A stretch of DNA of 64,000 nt. Source: Streptomyces sp. I6. GTDB lineage: Bacteria; Actinomycetota; Actinomycetes; Streptomycetales; Streptomycetaceae. Shown piece by piece: positions 31,183 through 42,225 of this stretch (position 1 is its first letter; every line of letters starts with the position of its first letter). Location of the stretch: NCBI GenBank assembly GCA_003725745.1, contig RHDP01000001.1, forward strand, positions 3,783,501 through 3,847,500, given 5' to 3'. Below the pieces are notes generated by a model. The model was not told where the DNA came from. It was given only the letters and a program-made list of their open reading frames with translations, and searched no databases. A program made the position numbers and the translations under genes.

Positions 31183-31185
31183 CGT
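31180..31185 (+). promoter_or_regulatory. Possible -10 of an internal promoter before the GNAT gene
   Basis: TAGCGT, including the TAG stop of the BlaI-type gene, ends 6 nt before the ATG at 31192. It could give a separate leaderless mRNA in addition to read-through from the repressor gene. Confidence 0.35.
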
Positions 31186-31191
31186 CCGCCC

Positions 31192-31731
31192 ATGTCGTCA
31201 GCGCAGTCGCTCCCCAATGCCGCAGCAAATGCCGTCACCGTCCGCCGGGCCAGGACCAGCGATGTACCGGCCGTACGCCGACTCGTGGACCCGTACGTGA
31301 GCGAAGGCATCCTGCTCGACAAAGCGACCGTGACGCTTTACGAGGACATCCAGGAGTTCTGGGTCGCGGAACGCGACGCGGACGCCCGGGTGGTCGGCTG
31401 CGGGGCCCTCCACGTGATGTGGGAAGACCTCGCGGAAGTCCGGACTCTCGCGGTGGACCCCCAGTTCAGGGGAGGGGGTGTGGGCCGTCATGTGCTGGGC
31501 AAGCTACTCCACACCGCCCGCTGGCTGGGTGTGCGGCGGGTATTCTGCCTGACCTTCGAAGTGGACTTCTTCGCGAAGCACGGGTTCGTGGAGATCGGTG
31601 AGACTCCGGTCGACGGAGATGTCTACAGCGAGCTGCTGCGTTCCTATGACGAGGGCGTCGCCGAGTTCCTGGGTCTCGAACGGGTGAAGCCGAACACCTT
31701 GGGTAACAGCCGGATGCTTCTGCACCTGTGA
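31192..31731 (+). CDS. GNAT-family amino-acid N-acetyltransferase
   Basis: A 179-aa GCN5-type acetyltransferase resembling the short ArgA-like N-acetylglutamate synthases of actinobacteria. The acetyl-CoA loop is V-D-P-Q-F-R-G-G-G-V-G-R (about 91-102), and VFCLTFEVDFFAKHGFVEIGE is the family's C-terminal block. If it is the N-acetylglutamate synthase it starts arginine synthesis, but this cannot be separated from other amino-acid acetyltransferases by eye. It follows the BlaI-type gene by 9 bp. Confidence 0.8.
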   Translation: MSSAQSLPNAAANAVTVRRARTSDVPAVRRLVDPYVSEGILLDKATVTLYEDIQEFWVAERDADARVVGCGALHVMWEDLAEVRTLAVDPQFRGGGVGRHVLGKLLHTARWLGVRRVFCLTFEVDFFAKHGFVEIGETPVDGDVYSELLRSYDEGVAEFLGLERVKPNTLGNSRMLLHL

Positions 31732-31902
31732 TCCAGCTGTGGCCGGAGGGGAAGCGGGACTCGGCCGCGGCGCCGAACCCTATGTCCGAATCGCGCACGT
31801 TTCCCGCGTTCCCCGGGTTCTGAACCTCTGCCGAGGGTTTGTGTTTTCCAGAGAAAAGCGGTTTCCTTTCCGCGTACTGCATTTTCGATGAAAGGAAATC
31901 CG

Positions 31903-32241
31903 GTGGCACAGAAGGTTCAGGTCCTTCTTGTCGATGACCTCGACGGCGGCGAGGCGGACGAGACCGTGACGTTCGCTCTGGACGGCAAGACCTACGAGAT
32001 CGACCTCACCACCGCCAATGCGGACAAGCTCCGCGGCCTGCTGGAGCCGTACACCAAGGGCGGTCGTCGTACCGGCGGCCGCGCCTCGACCGGCCGCGGA
32101 AAGGGCCGTGCCGCGTCCTCGACGGGCGGCAAGGACACCGCCGAGATCCGGAAGTGGGCCAAGGAGAACGGCTACAGCGTCAACGACCGGGGCCGCGTTC
32201 CCGCCGAGATCCGCGAGGCCTACGAGAAGGCCAACGGCTGA
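31903..32241 (+). CDS. lsr2: Lsr2 nucleoid-associated protein
   Basis: Lsr2 is the actinobacterial H-NS-like xenogeneic silencer that bridges AT-rich DNA. The 112-aa product has the N-terminal oligomerization domain (VLLVDDLDGGEADETVTFALDGKTYEIDL), a basic Gly/Arg/Ser linker and the C-terminal DNA-binding domain with the minor-groove RGR hook in NDRGRVPAEI. The GTG at 31903 follows AAAGGAAA; the in-frame ATG at 31888 would add five residues. Its upstream 170 bp is clearly AT-richer than the surroundings, which fits autoregulation. The stop lies inside the converging SCO3374-family gene (22-bp overlap). Confidence 0.94.
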   Translation: MAQKVQVLLVDDLDGGEADETVTFALDGKTYEIDLTTANADKLRGLLEPYTKGGRRTGGRASTGRGKGRAASSTGGKDTAEIRKWAKENGYSVNDRGRVPAEIREAYEKANG

Positions 32242-32822
32242 GCACGCGTATGCGGCCCTGCCGCACACGCGCGCATGAGGCGGGCCCGGTGGCAGGCGTT
32301 CGCCGCCGCGTCCACGAGCCGCACGAGATCGGGGGCGCCCCCGTCGTCCCCGGTTCCGGCCCCGGCACGCCCCGCGGCGCCGAAGGCCGGCAGTGACGGT
32401 TCCACCGCGCGCCCCGGTTCCGGGGGCCGCAGCCACACGGCGGCCCCCGGCGGCGCCCCGGCCGGGACGGCGCGCCCCGGGGGCGACGGGGCGGGCACGG
32501 ACCCGCCCCGCCCCAGAGCGCTCAGCTCCAGGCCGATCCCGCCCCACTCCAGCCAGTCGAGCAGCGCCGGCAGGTCCTCGGCGGTGCCTGCCGCGACCAG
32601 CAGCAGCACACCGTCCCCCGCTCGCGCGACCGGCCCGGTGCGCACGCCATGCCGCAGCAGGGCCGTTCCGGCGTCCGCCGGCAGCCCCAGCACGTCGAAG
32701 CGCAGCCCGGTGATCAGCCGTACCGGTGGCCCTTCGGCCGCAGCCCAGCCAAGCTCGTTCTTGTACCACCTCGCGCTGCCGTCATCGAACGGCACACGAG
32801 GCGCCGGGAGAGTGAGGGCCAT
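32220..32822 (-). CDS. SCO3374-family hypothetical protein
   Basis: A 200-aa protein of a family I recognise from the lsr2-clpC neighbourhood of Streptomyces. It has LITGLRFDVLGLPADAG, WLEWGGIGLEL, AVWLRPPEPG and the terminal TQPLAFS-like ending (here RAQPLAFS). The layout resembles the N-terminal domain of bifunctional DNA primase/polymerases, but the catalytic residues cannot be confirmed. The ATG at 32822 lacks a good ribosome site. Its 3' end overlaps lsr2 head-on by about 22 bp, so the two transcripts would be antisense there. Confidence 0.72.
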   Translation of the reverse strand: MALTLPAPRVPFDDGSARWYKNELGWAAAEGPPVRLITGLRFDVLGLPADAGTALLRHGVRTGPVARAGDGVLLLVAAGTAEDLPALLDWLEWGGIGLELSALGRGGSVPAPSPPGRAVPAGAPPGAAVWLRPPEPGRAVEPSLPAFGAAGRAGAGTGDDGGAPDLVRLVDAAANACHRARLMRACAAGPHTRAQPLAFS

Positions 32823-33251
32823 GCCCCGGGAACTGCCGGGAGGACCCGGTGGTTACGCACGGTCCGGCACGCGTCACTGGTAGTTCTGGTGAGGAGGTGA
32901 CAAGGGCGTGTTCGGGGGCGCAAGGGTGTTCGCCCGTAGCTGAGGGAACCGGCGCGCGCCGCATGGAGTGTCGGTCCATACGGGTAAGACATCCCTAGTG
33001 GGGACGGGTGACACGCGGGCTCTGGGGTCTCACGTTCGCCATCGGCGTACTGATGGCACGGGTAACTGCCTGGCCTGCGGGAACATCGTCTCGCACCATC
33101 GGGTTGGAGCATTTGTCGGCGTTCGGGGCAGGAGGCCAGAGACGGGTGTCGGCAGTTGGAATGAGCGGTCCCCGCTTGCGGGACTAAGCTGCGGAAGGAC
33201 AGGGAGGGGATCGACCCCTAACTGACTGACCGCTCTGAGGAGCGATTAACG
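32823..33251. other. clpC upstream regulatory region
   Basis: 429 bp, AT-richer than average, without a gene. It holds a GTTCGC-N5-GCG element at 33034-33047 and a GAGGAG ribosome site at 33237-33242. Several short GGGTNAC-like elements occur at 32980-33070. It probably carries the clpC promoter or promoters and the divergent promoter of the SCO3374-family gene. Confidence 0.6.
33034..33047 (+). promoter_or_regulatory. Candidate ClgR operator upstream of clpC
   Basis: GTTCGCCATCGGCG matches the GTTCGC-N5-GCG pattern reported for the Clp gene regulator ClgR in Streptomyces (recalled). It lies about 205 bp before the clpC start, a known ClgR target gene. Confidence 0.55.
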
Positions 33252-35777
<2,526 letters not shown>

Positions 35778-35797
35778 GCGCCCTGAGCGCGAGTCGA

Positions 35798-35835
35798 CGG
35801 GGCTGCCCCGGACCCTCGGGTCCGGGGCAGCCCCG
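35798..35835. terminator. GC-rich hairpin after clpC
   Basis: An 18-bp inverted repeat (35798-35815 with 35818-35835) separated by two bases, 20 bp after the clpC stop, with no T-tract. It sits between clpC and the converging dacB, so it may act on both strands. Confidence 0.85.
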
Positions 35836-36031
35836 TATGGCGGTGTCGTGCGGTCGGGAGCCGGGACCCGCGAGTGCCGTCCGCGCGAGGCGGACGGCAC
35901 TGCTCCTCACGGCCCGCACGGGCCGTTGACGGCGCTGCTTCCCGTGGCCGCACCGGCGTTCAGGACGCGTTCCGGGCCTCAATCCGGGCCATGGGACGCC
36001 AGGTGCAGCCGTCGCAGTTGTGCCGGGCGGA

Positions 36032-37675
36032 TCAGCAGACGTCCGGCTTCCGCCAGGTGCATTCGAGATCCGCGGGTGCCGGCCGGTGTCCGTTGCGCAG
36101 GGCGGGCGCGACGGCCGCGGCGATCGGGCCGCCGGCCGTGTCGGACCTGGCCAGGGTCACCACGATCGCGTCCTCGATGCTCTTCACGGAGGACGCGAGG
36201 TGGTTGTTGAGCACGATGCTGAAGACGAGTTCGCGGCCGGCGGCGTCCTCCACGTACCCGGAGAGCGCCGAGGCGCCGGTCAGCGTACCGGTCTTGGCGC
36301 GGGCGTTGAGAGCCGCCGGGGTGCCGCACATCCGGGTGCGGAGCGTGCCGCCGACGGCGCGGTCGGGGTCGCAGGCGACGGGCAGGGAGGCGTGCCAGTC
36401 TGCGTACCAGGGCGCGTCGCGGACCGCGAGCAGCAGGCGGGCGAGCTGGCCGGCGGGGAAGACGTTCATCCGGGACAGGCCGGAGCCGTCGGCCTGGCGC
36501 AGCTTCGCCGTATCGACGCCCTCCTTCCTCAGGTAGTCGTCGATGGCGGTGAGCCCCGCGCTCCAGGTGCCGCTTCCGGACGTCTCGTAGCCGATCGCCT
36601 TGGTCAGCGCCTCGGCGTGCATGTTGTTGGACAGCTTCATGAACGGGAGCATCAGTTCCCGCAGCGGCATGGAGCTGTGGGTCGCGAGGACCTTCGCGCC
36701 GGGCGGGGCCGGCCTGCCCAGGCGGGGGGTTCCGGAGACGCGTACTCCCTGTTCGGCCAGGGCGCCGGCGAAGACGGCCGCCGCGTAGCCGGTGGGTTCC
36801 CAGACGCTGACCCACTCCTTGGTGGTGGAGCCGCCGACCGGGACGTCCCCGGTGACCACGATGGTGTTGGTGCCGTGTTCGCGCTCGACGGCCAGGGTGT
36901 CGGTCCCTCCGGCGAGCACGGTGCCGCCCCGTACGTCGATCCGTACGTAGTCGTTCGGCGGAGTCAGTTTCACCTTCGGCCTGTCGCCGGGGGCGGCCCC
37001 GGGGGACGCCTCCACGACGACGGTGCCGGAGTCGTAGTCGGTGTCGGGAGCCACGGTCAGCGGTGAGATCTGGGCGGAGTAGTAGGAGGACTCGTCGTCG
37101 GCGGCCCAGGACCGGCCCAGGCGCCTGGTGTCGAAGCGGGTGTCGTCGGCGACGAGGCGGCCGGTGACCCTGCGGATGCCCGACTCCCGCAGCTGGGTGG
37201 CGAGGCGCCGGTAGTCGGAGGCCAGCGTGGTGGGGTCGCCTCCGCCGCGGAGGTACAGGTCCCCGTGCAGGACCGGACCGTGGCGGCGGCCCGTGGACAG
37301 CACTTCGGTACGGAACCGGTAGCCGGGGCCGAGCAGTGCCATCGCGGCGGCGGACGTGGCGAGTTTAGTGTTGGACGCGGGCATCAGCCGGTCGCCGGCG
37401 TCGCGTTCGTAGAGCCGCTCCCCGGTCGCGGCGTCTGCGACGACGACGCTCGCGGCACCGCCGTCCATCCGGGAGTCGGCGAGGATCGTGTCGATCGCCC
37501 CCTTGAGTCCGGTGTCGGCGGGCCCGGCCCCGGCGGGCGCGCTGCCGCCGCTCCAGGTGAGCGCGGCGACGAGGCCGAGGGTGAGCGGCCAGGTCCGGGC
37601 GGCCAGGACACTGCGGCGGAAGCGGTCGCGGCAAAGGTGCCCGCGTCGGTTGAGGCTCATCACGGGTCTGCTCAT
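36032..37675 (-). CDS. dacB: D-alanyl-D-alanine carboxypeptidase/endopeptidase (PBP4 class)
   Basis: A 547-aa secreted class C penicillin-binding protein (peptidase S13) that trims peptidoglycan stem peptides. The N-terminal signal segment is at about 29-50 after an unusually long basic stretch. The active-site motifs are SNTK (S101, K104), SNN (349-351) and KTG (461-463), with the PBP4 insertion domains between the first two. The extreme C-terminus has CTWRKPDVC, which may form a disulfide. The start at 37675 is uncertain: no ribosome site is visible, and the in-frame Met five codons downstream is possible. It lies near the M23 peptidase and the sigE operon, all envelope functions. Confidence 0.88.
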   Translation of the reverse strand: MSRPVMSLNRRGHLCRDRFRRSVLAARTWPLTLGLVAALTWSGGSAPAGAGPADTGLKGAIDTILADSRMDGGAASVVVADAATGERLYERDAGDRLMPASNTKLATSAAAMALLGPGYRFRTEVLSTGRRHGPVLHGDLYLRGGGDPTTLASDYRRLATQLRESGIRRVTGRLVADDTRFDTRRLGRSWAADDESSYYSAQISPLTVAPDTDYDSGTVVVEASPGAAPGDRPKVKLTPPNDYVRIDVRGGTVLAGGTDTLAVEREHGTNTIVVTGDVPVGGSTTKEWVSVWEPTGYAAAVFAGALAEQGVRVSGTPRLGRPAPPGAKVLATHSSMPLRELMLPFMKLSNNMHAEALTKAIGYETSGSGTWSAGLTAIDDYLRKEGVDTAKLRQADGSGLSRMNVFPAGQLARLLLAVRDAPWYADWHASLPVACDPDRAVGGTLRTRMCGTPAALNARAKTGTLTGASALSGYVEDAAGRELVFSIVLNNHLASSVKSIEDAIVVTLARSDTAGGPIAAAVAPALRNGHRPAPADLECTWRKPDVC

Positions 37676-38553
37676 GCCACAGGAGGATGGCGGAACGGCC
37701 CGGGGGCGGGAAGGAGGCGTGCGCGACACCCGCGCCATCGAGGTGTTGCGACGTCCGGTGGGACATGGCGGGGAGGGCCGTGTGTCCCCTGGAACAGGGT
37801 GGGAGCGCCGACGACGAGGATCTGGCCGCGGCGGCGACGGGCGTGAGCGGCGGCAGGTTCGCGGGGTCGCCCTGCCGCAGGTCCGCGGTCTCGTCATGCC
37901 GGCGCGGCTCCCCGAAGCGGCCGGCCGGCGGATCCGCCCGGCGGGGGACGGTGGGCGGCCGGCACGGACTCGGGCGGCGTCGAGGCGGCCTGGGCGGCGG
38001 CACCGAGCAGCGGCGCGGCACTCCGGGCGCGGCGCCCCCGCCCGGCGTTCGCCGGCCGGGCCATCGCCGTTCGCCCGCCGGGCCATCGCCGTTCGTCCGC
38101 CCGAGTGCGCCGGAGTGCGCCGGAGTGCGGCGGTTGGCGGGACTTTGGTCCTGAATCGGAAGGCCCTTGGTCCCACCGGCCGTGACAAGGCGCACAGGCG
38201 ATTGCGGGTCCACTAGGCGGCCTAGTGGAGATACCGGCCCGGCTGCGCCGCGTCCGGGCCGTTCGAGGGCACGTTTCCCGTAGGTGAAAGCCCGTTGCGG
38301 CATCGGTCCGGCCTGGACAACACATCCGTGCAGCCCCCACGTGCTGATAAACCAACCTTCGTCAGAGGATTTCGGACAATGCCGAGGCGAAGGGTCCGGC
38401 GGTGTCAAGGGCCCCGCTCACAGGGGCCGCTCTACGACGGGATGTCGTAGATGAGGTGTTTGAGCTGGCTTGGGGGTGCGGGTTACCAAGGTGCTGCCCC
38501 GGTGCTCAGGCGTCGGGTCGCTTCATGTCCCACAGCCCGGAGGTTCTCCCCGC
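37676..38553. other. Long divergent intergenic region between dacB and the M23 peptidase gene
   Basis: 878 bp. The dacB-proximal part is GC-rich with short tandem repeats: two copies of GCCGGGCCATCGCCGTTCG (38055 and 38077) and three 10-bp GAGTGCGCCG units (38103-38132). From 38200 on it is less biased and holds a palindrome (38209-38229), hairpins at 38410-38428 and 38432-38450, and the ribosome site of the M23 gene. I see no credible gene. Confidence 0.6.
38209..38229. promoter_or_regulatory. Palindrome, possible operator or hairpin
   Basis: TCCACTAGG-CGG-CCTAGTGGA, two perfect 9-bp arms with a 3-bp spacer, 325 bp before the M23 gene and 530 bp before dacB. It stands out because CTAG is rare in this genome. 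Confidence 0.6.
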
Positions 38554-39156
38554 ATGTCGAAGCGCACCGCCCTCACCCGTTTCCGTCCGTCCGTGCTCCG
38601 TACCCGCGGTGCCGTCATGGCCGCCGGACTCGGCGCCGCGATGGTCGTCGGAGCCGGTGCCGGTGTCGCGTCCGCCGACACGGTGCAGAGCGCCCCGGCG
38701 GCCGCCGAGGCGAAGCCCGCCGCGAATGCCAAGGCCGTCACCTGGGTCAAGCCGGTCTCCGGCTACACCCTGACCGCCAGCTTCAACCAGGGCGGCGCCA
38801 TGTGGTCCCACAAGCACTCCGGCCAGGACTTCGCCGTCCCGGTCGGCACGCCGGTCAAGGCCGTCAGCAGCGGTGTGGTCGTCAAGGCCGGCCCGAACGG
38901 CGGCGGCGACGGCTCCGCCTACGGCAACGCCGTCGTGATCAAGCACGCCAACGGGAAGTACTCGCAGTACGCGCACCTCTCGAAGATCAACGTGAACGTC
39001 GGCCAGACCGTGAACACCGGCAAGCTCATCGCCCTGTCCGGCAACACCGGAAACTCGTCCGGCCCGCACCTGCACTTCGAGATCCGTACGACCCCGAACT
39101 ACGGCTCGGCGCTGAACCCCGCGAACTTCCTGCGCGCACAGGGCGTCACCATCTGA
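38554..39156 (+). CDS. Secreted M23-family peptidoglycan endopeptidase
   Basis: A 200-aa LytM/M23 zinc peptidase that cuts peptidoglycan cross-bridges. It has a twin-basic signal peptide with AXA-like cleavage (VASA at about 38-41) and then an Ala-rich linker. The catalytic domain carries zinc ligands His88 and Asp92 in HKHSGQD, the YAHLSKI block and HLH at 172-174. ATG at 38554 has GGAGG 10 nt upstream. The roughly 300-nt leader contains several hairpins, which suggests post-transcriptional or riboswitch-type control, but I could not match a known class. Confidence 0.9.
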   Translation: MSKRTALTRFRPSVLRTRGAVMAAGLGAAMVVGAGAGVASADTVQSAPAAAEAKPAANAKAVTWVKPVSGYTLTASFNQGGAMWSHKHSGQDFAVPVGTPVKAVSSGVVVKAGPNGGGDGSAYGNAVVIKHANGKYSQYAHLSKINVNVGQTVNTGKLIALSGNTGNSSGPHLHFEIRTTPNYGSALNPANFLRAQGVTI

Positions 39157-39162
39157 CGCTCC

Positions 39163-39180
39163 CCGTACCGGGCGGTACGG
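39163..39180 (+). terminator. Short hairpin after the M23 peptidase gene
   Basis: A 7-bp perfect stem (CCGTACC with GGTACGG) and a 4-nt loop, 6 bp after the stop codon; no T-tract. It faces the end of cseC. Confidence 0.55.
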
Positions 39181-39321
39181 CTCACTCCCGCGGGCCGTGA
39201 CGGAGCCCGGGCTCCGGACCGACGGCGACCTCCGGGACGGCTTCGTGCCCCTCCCCGAGGTCGCCTCCGGCGTTTCCCGGCGTTCCGCGTCCTGCCTCGT
39301 CCCGCCGCCCGGTGGGAACGA

Positions 39322-40641
39322 TCAGTCCGGGAACACCGGTCTCGGGAAGCTGCCCGTGTCCGTCGGCGCGTGCTCCGGCAGCCAGAGGACCGCGATCGCG
39401 CCCCCGGAGGCGACCGGTGAGGCGTCCCCCTCGGCAGCCACGTTGCGGAAGGTCAGCCGCGCTCCGAGGACACGGGCCTGCCCGGCGGCGATGGTGAGGC
39501 CCAGCCCGTGGCCCGTGCCGGCCCGGTCGCGCGCGCCGGTGCGGAACCGGCTCGGGCCCTCGCGCAGCAGCGCCTCCGGGAAGCCGGGACCGTAGTCGCG
39601 GACCCGTACCACCCGGCCCTCCACCGTTACCTCCACCGGCGGTCTGCCGTGCCTCGCGGCGTTGGTCAGCAGATTCAGCAGTATCCGTTCCAGCCGCCTC
39701 GGGTCCGTACTGACCCATGACTCGTGTACGACGCTGATCCTGACCGCGGGGTCCAGCACGGCGACCCGGCGGCTGACGAACTCGCCCAGCGAGATCTCCT
39801 GGAGTTCGGCCCGCTCGGACGCGCCGTCCAGCCGCGCCACCTCCAGGACGTCCTCGACCAGGGTGCGCATCGCCTGTGCCCGGTCCCGCACCAGTTCGGT
39901 GGGGCGGCCGGGCGGCAGCAGTTCCGCGGCGGTCAGGAGTCCGGTCACCGGTGTGCGCAGCTCGTGCGCGATGTCCGCGGTGACCCGGCGTTCGGCCTCG
40001 ATCCGCTCGTTGAGGGCGTCGGTCAGCGCGTCGACCGCCCTCGCCAGCTCGTCGGTCTCGTCCCGTACGACGCCGCCGACGGCCTCCCGGACCCGTACGT
40101 CGGTGTTGCCCTGGGCGACCCTGCCCGCCGCCGCGGCGGCCTTGCGGAGCCGGCGCGAGAGCTGGCCGCCGATGAGCACGCCCAGTGCGCATCCGCCGAA
40201 GACGACCGACACCGAGCCGATCACCAGGGCACGGTCGAGGTCCTTCATGATGCCGGCGCTGCGGTCGGGTACGCGGCTGTGCAGCGACAGCACATCGCCG
40301 TTGCCGAGTGGTACGGCCGCCCAGACGTCGGGCGCCGGGCCCTCCCCCTGCACATAGGTGGCCTGCCGCCCGTCGGCGAGCAGGCTCCGCAGCGGTCGCG
40401 GCAGTTCCGGGTCGTTGAGCTTGGAACCGAGCTTCGGCTCGGTCCTCGGCTTGGTGGTCTCGTAGATGCGCTGGGCCAGGAGCAGCCGGCTCATCTGCAG
40501 ATCGCGCGAGTTCTCGAGCATCGACACCCGGGCGGCGTTGTGCACGACCAGGCTCAGCGTCAACGCGATCAGGGCACCCACCGCGGCGATCGCGATGCTG
40601 ATCTTCCAGCGGACGCCGGTGCGCAGCGCAGGCCGCCTCAT
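39322..40641 (-). CDS. cseC: Sensor histidine kinase CseC
   Basis: CseC senses envelope damage by cell-wall antibiotics and phosphorylates CseB, which turns on sigE. The 439-aa product has helices at about 13-34 and 139-160 flanking an extracytoplasmic domain of about 100 residues, a HAMP segment, the phospho-acceptor His226 in ADIAHELRTPV, and an HATPase domain with LLNLLTNAARHG and GTGHGLGLTIA. Its ATG overlaps the cseB stop by 4 bp. Identity rests on the four-gene order sigE-cseA-cseB-cseC as much as on the sequence. Confidence 0.92.
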   Translation of the reverse strand: MRRPALRTGVRWKISIAIAAVGALIALTLSLVVHNAARVSMLENSRDLQMSRLLLAQRIYETTKPRTEPKLGSKLNDPELPRPLRSLLADGRQATYVQGEGPAPDVWAAVPLGNGDVLSLHSRVPDRSAGIMKDLDRALVIGSVSVVFGGCALGVLIGGQLSRRLRKAAAAAGRVAQGNTDVRVREAVGGVVRDETDELARAVDALTDALNERIEAERRVTADIAHELRTPVTGLLTAAELLPPGRPTELVRDRAQAMRTLVEDVLEVARLDGASERAELQEISLGEFVSRRVAVLDPAVRISVVHESWVSTDPRRLERILLNLLTNAARHGRPPVEVTVEGRVVRVRDYGPGFPEALLREGPSRFRTGARDRAGTGHGLGLTIAAGQARVLGARLTFRNVAAEGDASPVASGGAIAVLWLPEHAPTDTGSFPRPVFPD

Positions 40642-41342
40642 GCCTTGAGCTTGTAACCGAAGCCGCGGACCGTCTCGATCCGGTCCTGCCCGATCTTCGT
40701 ACGGAGCCGCTGCACATGGACGTCGACGACACGGGTGTCACCGCCCCAGCCGTAGTCCCAGACGCGCTCCAGCAGCTTGTCGCGCGAGAGCACTGTGCCG
40801 GGAGCGGACGAGAACTCCAGCAGCAGCCGCATCTCCGTGGGCGTGAGTCCCACCGGCCGGCCGTCCCGGCGCACCTCCATGCCCTCCGTGTCGACCTCCA
40901 GGTCGCCGAAGGCCAGCACTCCGCGCTCGCCCGGTCGCCCCGGTTCGCCGAAGTCGCCCGCGACCCCGCCCGCGTGGCCGAAGCGGCGCAGCACGGCACG
41001 GATCCGGGCCACCAGTACGGCCCCGTCGAACGGCTTGGTGACGTAGTCGTCGGCTCCGGCCTCCAGCCCGAGCACCACGTCGATCGAGTCCGCCCGGGCC
41101 GAGAGCATGATCACGGGAACGGTCGACTCGTCCCGGATCCTGCGGCACAGGCTGACCCCGTCGAGACCGGGCAGCATCACGTCGAGCAGCGCGATGTCGG
41201 GCCGGTCCACGCGGAACGCCTCGAGGCCGGCCAGCCCGTCCGGCATGGCCGTCACCGTGAATCCGGCACGCTCCAGCGCCAGCTGGGTGGCCTCGCGGAT
41301 GACGTCGTCGTCCTCGACGAACAGCACATGTGTCTCGGCCAT
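40638..41342 (-). CDS. cseB: OmpR-family response regulator CseB
   Basis: CseB activates the sigE promoter when phosphorylated by CseC. The 234-aa product has the acidic pocket EDD (10-12), phospho-acceptor Asp54 in LLDVMLPG, the KPFD lysine segment and a C-terminal winged helix ending RTKIGQDRIETVRGFGYKL. An extra Gly-rich linker of about 15 residues joins the domains. It follows cseA by 169 bp, a gap that contains a GGGTGCC-type inverted repeat. Confidence 0.93.
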   Translation of the reverse strand: MAETHVLFVEDDDVIREATQLALERAGFTVTAMPDGLAGLEAFRVDRPDIALLDVMLPGLDGVSLCRRIRDESTVPVIMLSARADSIDVVLGLEAGADDYVTKPFDGAVLVARIRAVLRRFGHAGGVAGDFGEPGRPGERGVLAFGDLEVDTEGMEVRRDGRPVGLTPTEMRLLLEFSSAPGTVLSRDKLLERVWDYGWGGDTRVVDVHVQRLRTKIGQDRIETVRGFGYKLKA

Positions 41343-41511
41343 CCCTCAGCTCTCCCGGCTCTTGTCGTTCGGTCGCCGTCCGCGGCGCGCGGCCGGAGTC
41401 AGGCGGGTGCCCGGTCCGGAAGGGGCCCCGGCCGGTGCGCGGGTGCCCGGCCCGGTGCCCGGCCGCCGCCGGTGGGCACCCGCCGGTACGCCGCGTACGC
41501 CCCGTACACCG

Positions 41512-42225
41512 TCAGTCCTCGCTCGGCGCCGACGTCGCAGGCGGTCCGTCCTCACCGCCGACCACCCGGCTGTACTCGTTCTGCACCCGGTCGTGCTCGG
41601 TGAACGTGCTCCCCGACCAGCGGTACGTGGTCACGATCTCGCCCGACGGGTACGTGACCGGGTCGTCCTTGGCGTACACCTGCTGGGTGACGACGAGGTC
41701 CCCGCGGTCGATCGTCGCGTAGACGGCGGGCTCCTCCTTCGCGAAGACATTCTCGTACGTCCCGTTCGTCGCCCGGTACACATACGTACCGATCCCCACG
41801 GCATCCCCGCACGTCATCAGGTTCACCACCACGTCCGGCGCCGTCGCGTTGCCCGTGATGGTCCCGTACGAGGTGTCGATCGCGTACGCGTCGGCCGCAC
41901 AGGGCCGCAGGTCCGCCTTGGCCCGCTTGCTGACCTTGGGGTCGCTCTTCAGCAGCGCGACCGCGTCCACCCTCCTCACCGCCGAGGCCGCGGTGGACGG
42001 TGCCGTCGTCGACGGCGACTGCGCCACCGGGTCCGAGGGTGCGGGACCTTCGTCGCGAGGGCCCAGGCCACCGGTGGAGCAGCCCACCGCGAGCAGCCCG
42101 AGGGCGGCGAGGCCGGCCATCGCCGTGCTGCTCGCCGCCCAGGGCCGCAGGAGACCTCCGAAGGGAGGACCGCCCTGTGGACCGGTCCCGTCCCCGGGGC
42201 CGCCGCCACTGGTCAGGCCGCGCAA
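41512..42225 (-). CDS. cseA: Envelope-stress lipoprotein CseA
   Basis: CseA is an extracytoplasmic lipoprotein that dampens the SigE response. The 237-aa product has a long, proline- and glycine-rich N-region, a hydrophobic stretch and the lipobox LAVGC with Cys49, then a Ser/Thr/Pro linker and a globular domain with three further cysteines or fewer. The TTG start at 42225 lies inside the sigE coding end (13-bp overlap), implying translational coupling; a later in-frame ATG would give a very short signal peptide. Assignment is mainly by position between sigE and cseB plus the lipobox. Confidence 0.85.
   Translation of the reverse strand: MRGLTSGGGPGDGTGPQGGPPFGGLLRPWAASSTAMAGLAALGLLAVGCSTGGLGPRDEGPAPSDPVAQSPSTTAPSTAASAVRRVDAVALLKSDPKVSKRAKADLRPCAADAYAIDTSYGTITGNATAPDVVVNLMTCGDAVGIGTYVYRATNGTYENVFAKEEPAVYATIDRGDLVVTQQVYAKDDPVTYPSGEIVTTYRWSGSTFTEHDRVQNEYSRVVGGEDGPPATSAPSED

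Noticed and set aside
38240-38553. c-di-AMP (ydaO-type) riboswitch before the M23 peptidase gene
   Set aside because: Such riboswitches precede related Streptomyces cell-wall hydrolase genes, but I could not find the GGGGTGAATC-like core or the expected flanking blocks. A covariance-model search would decide.
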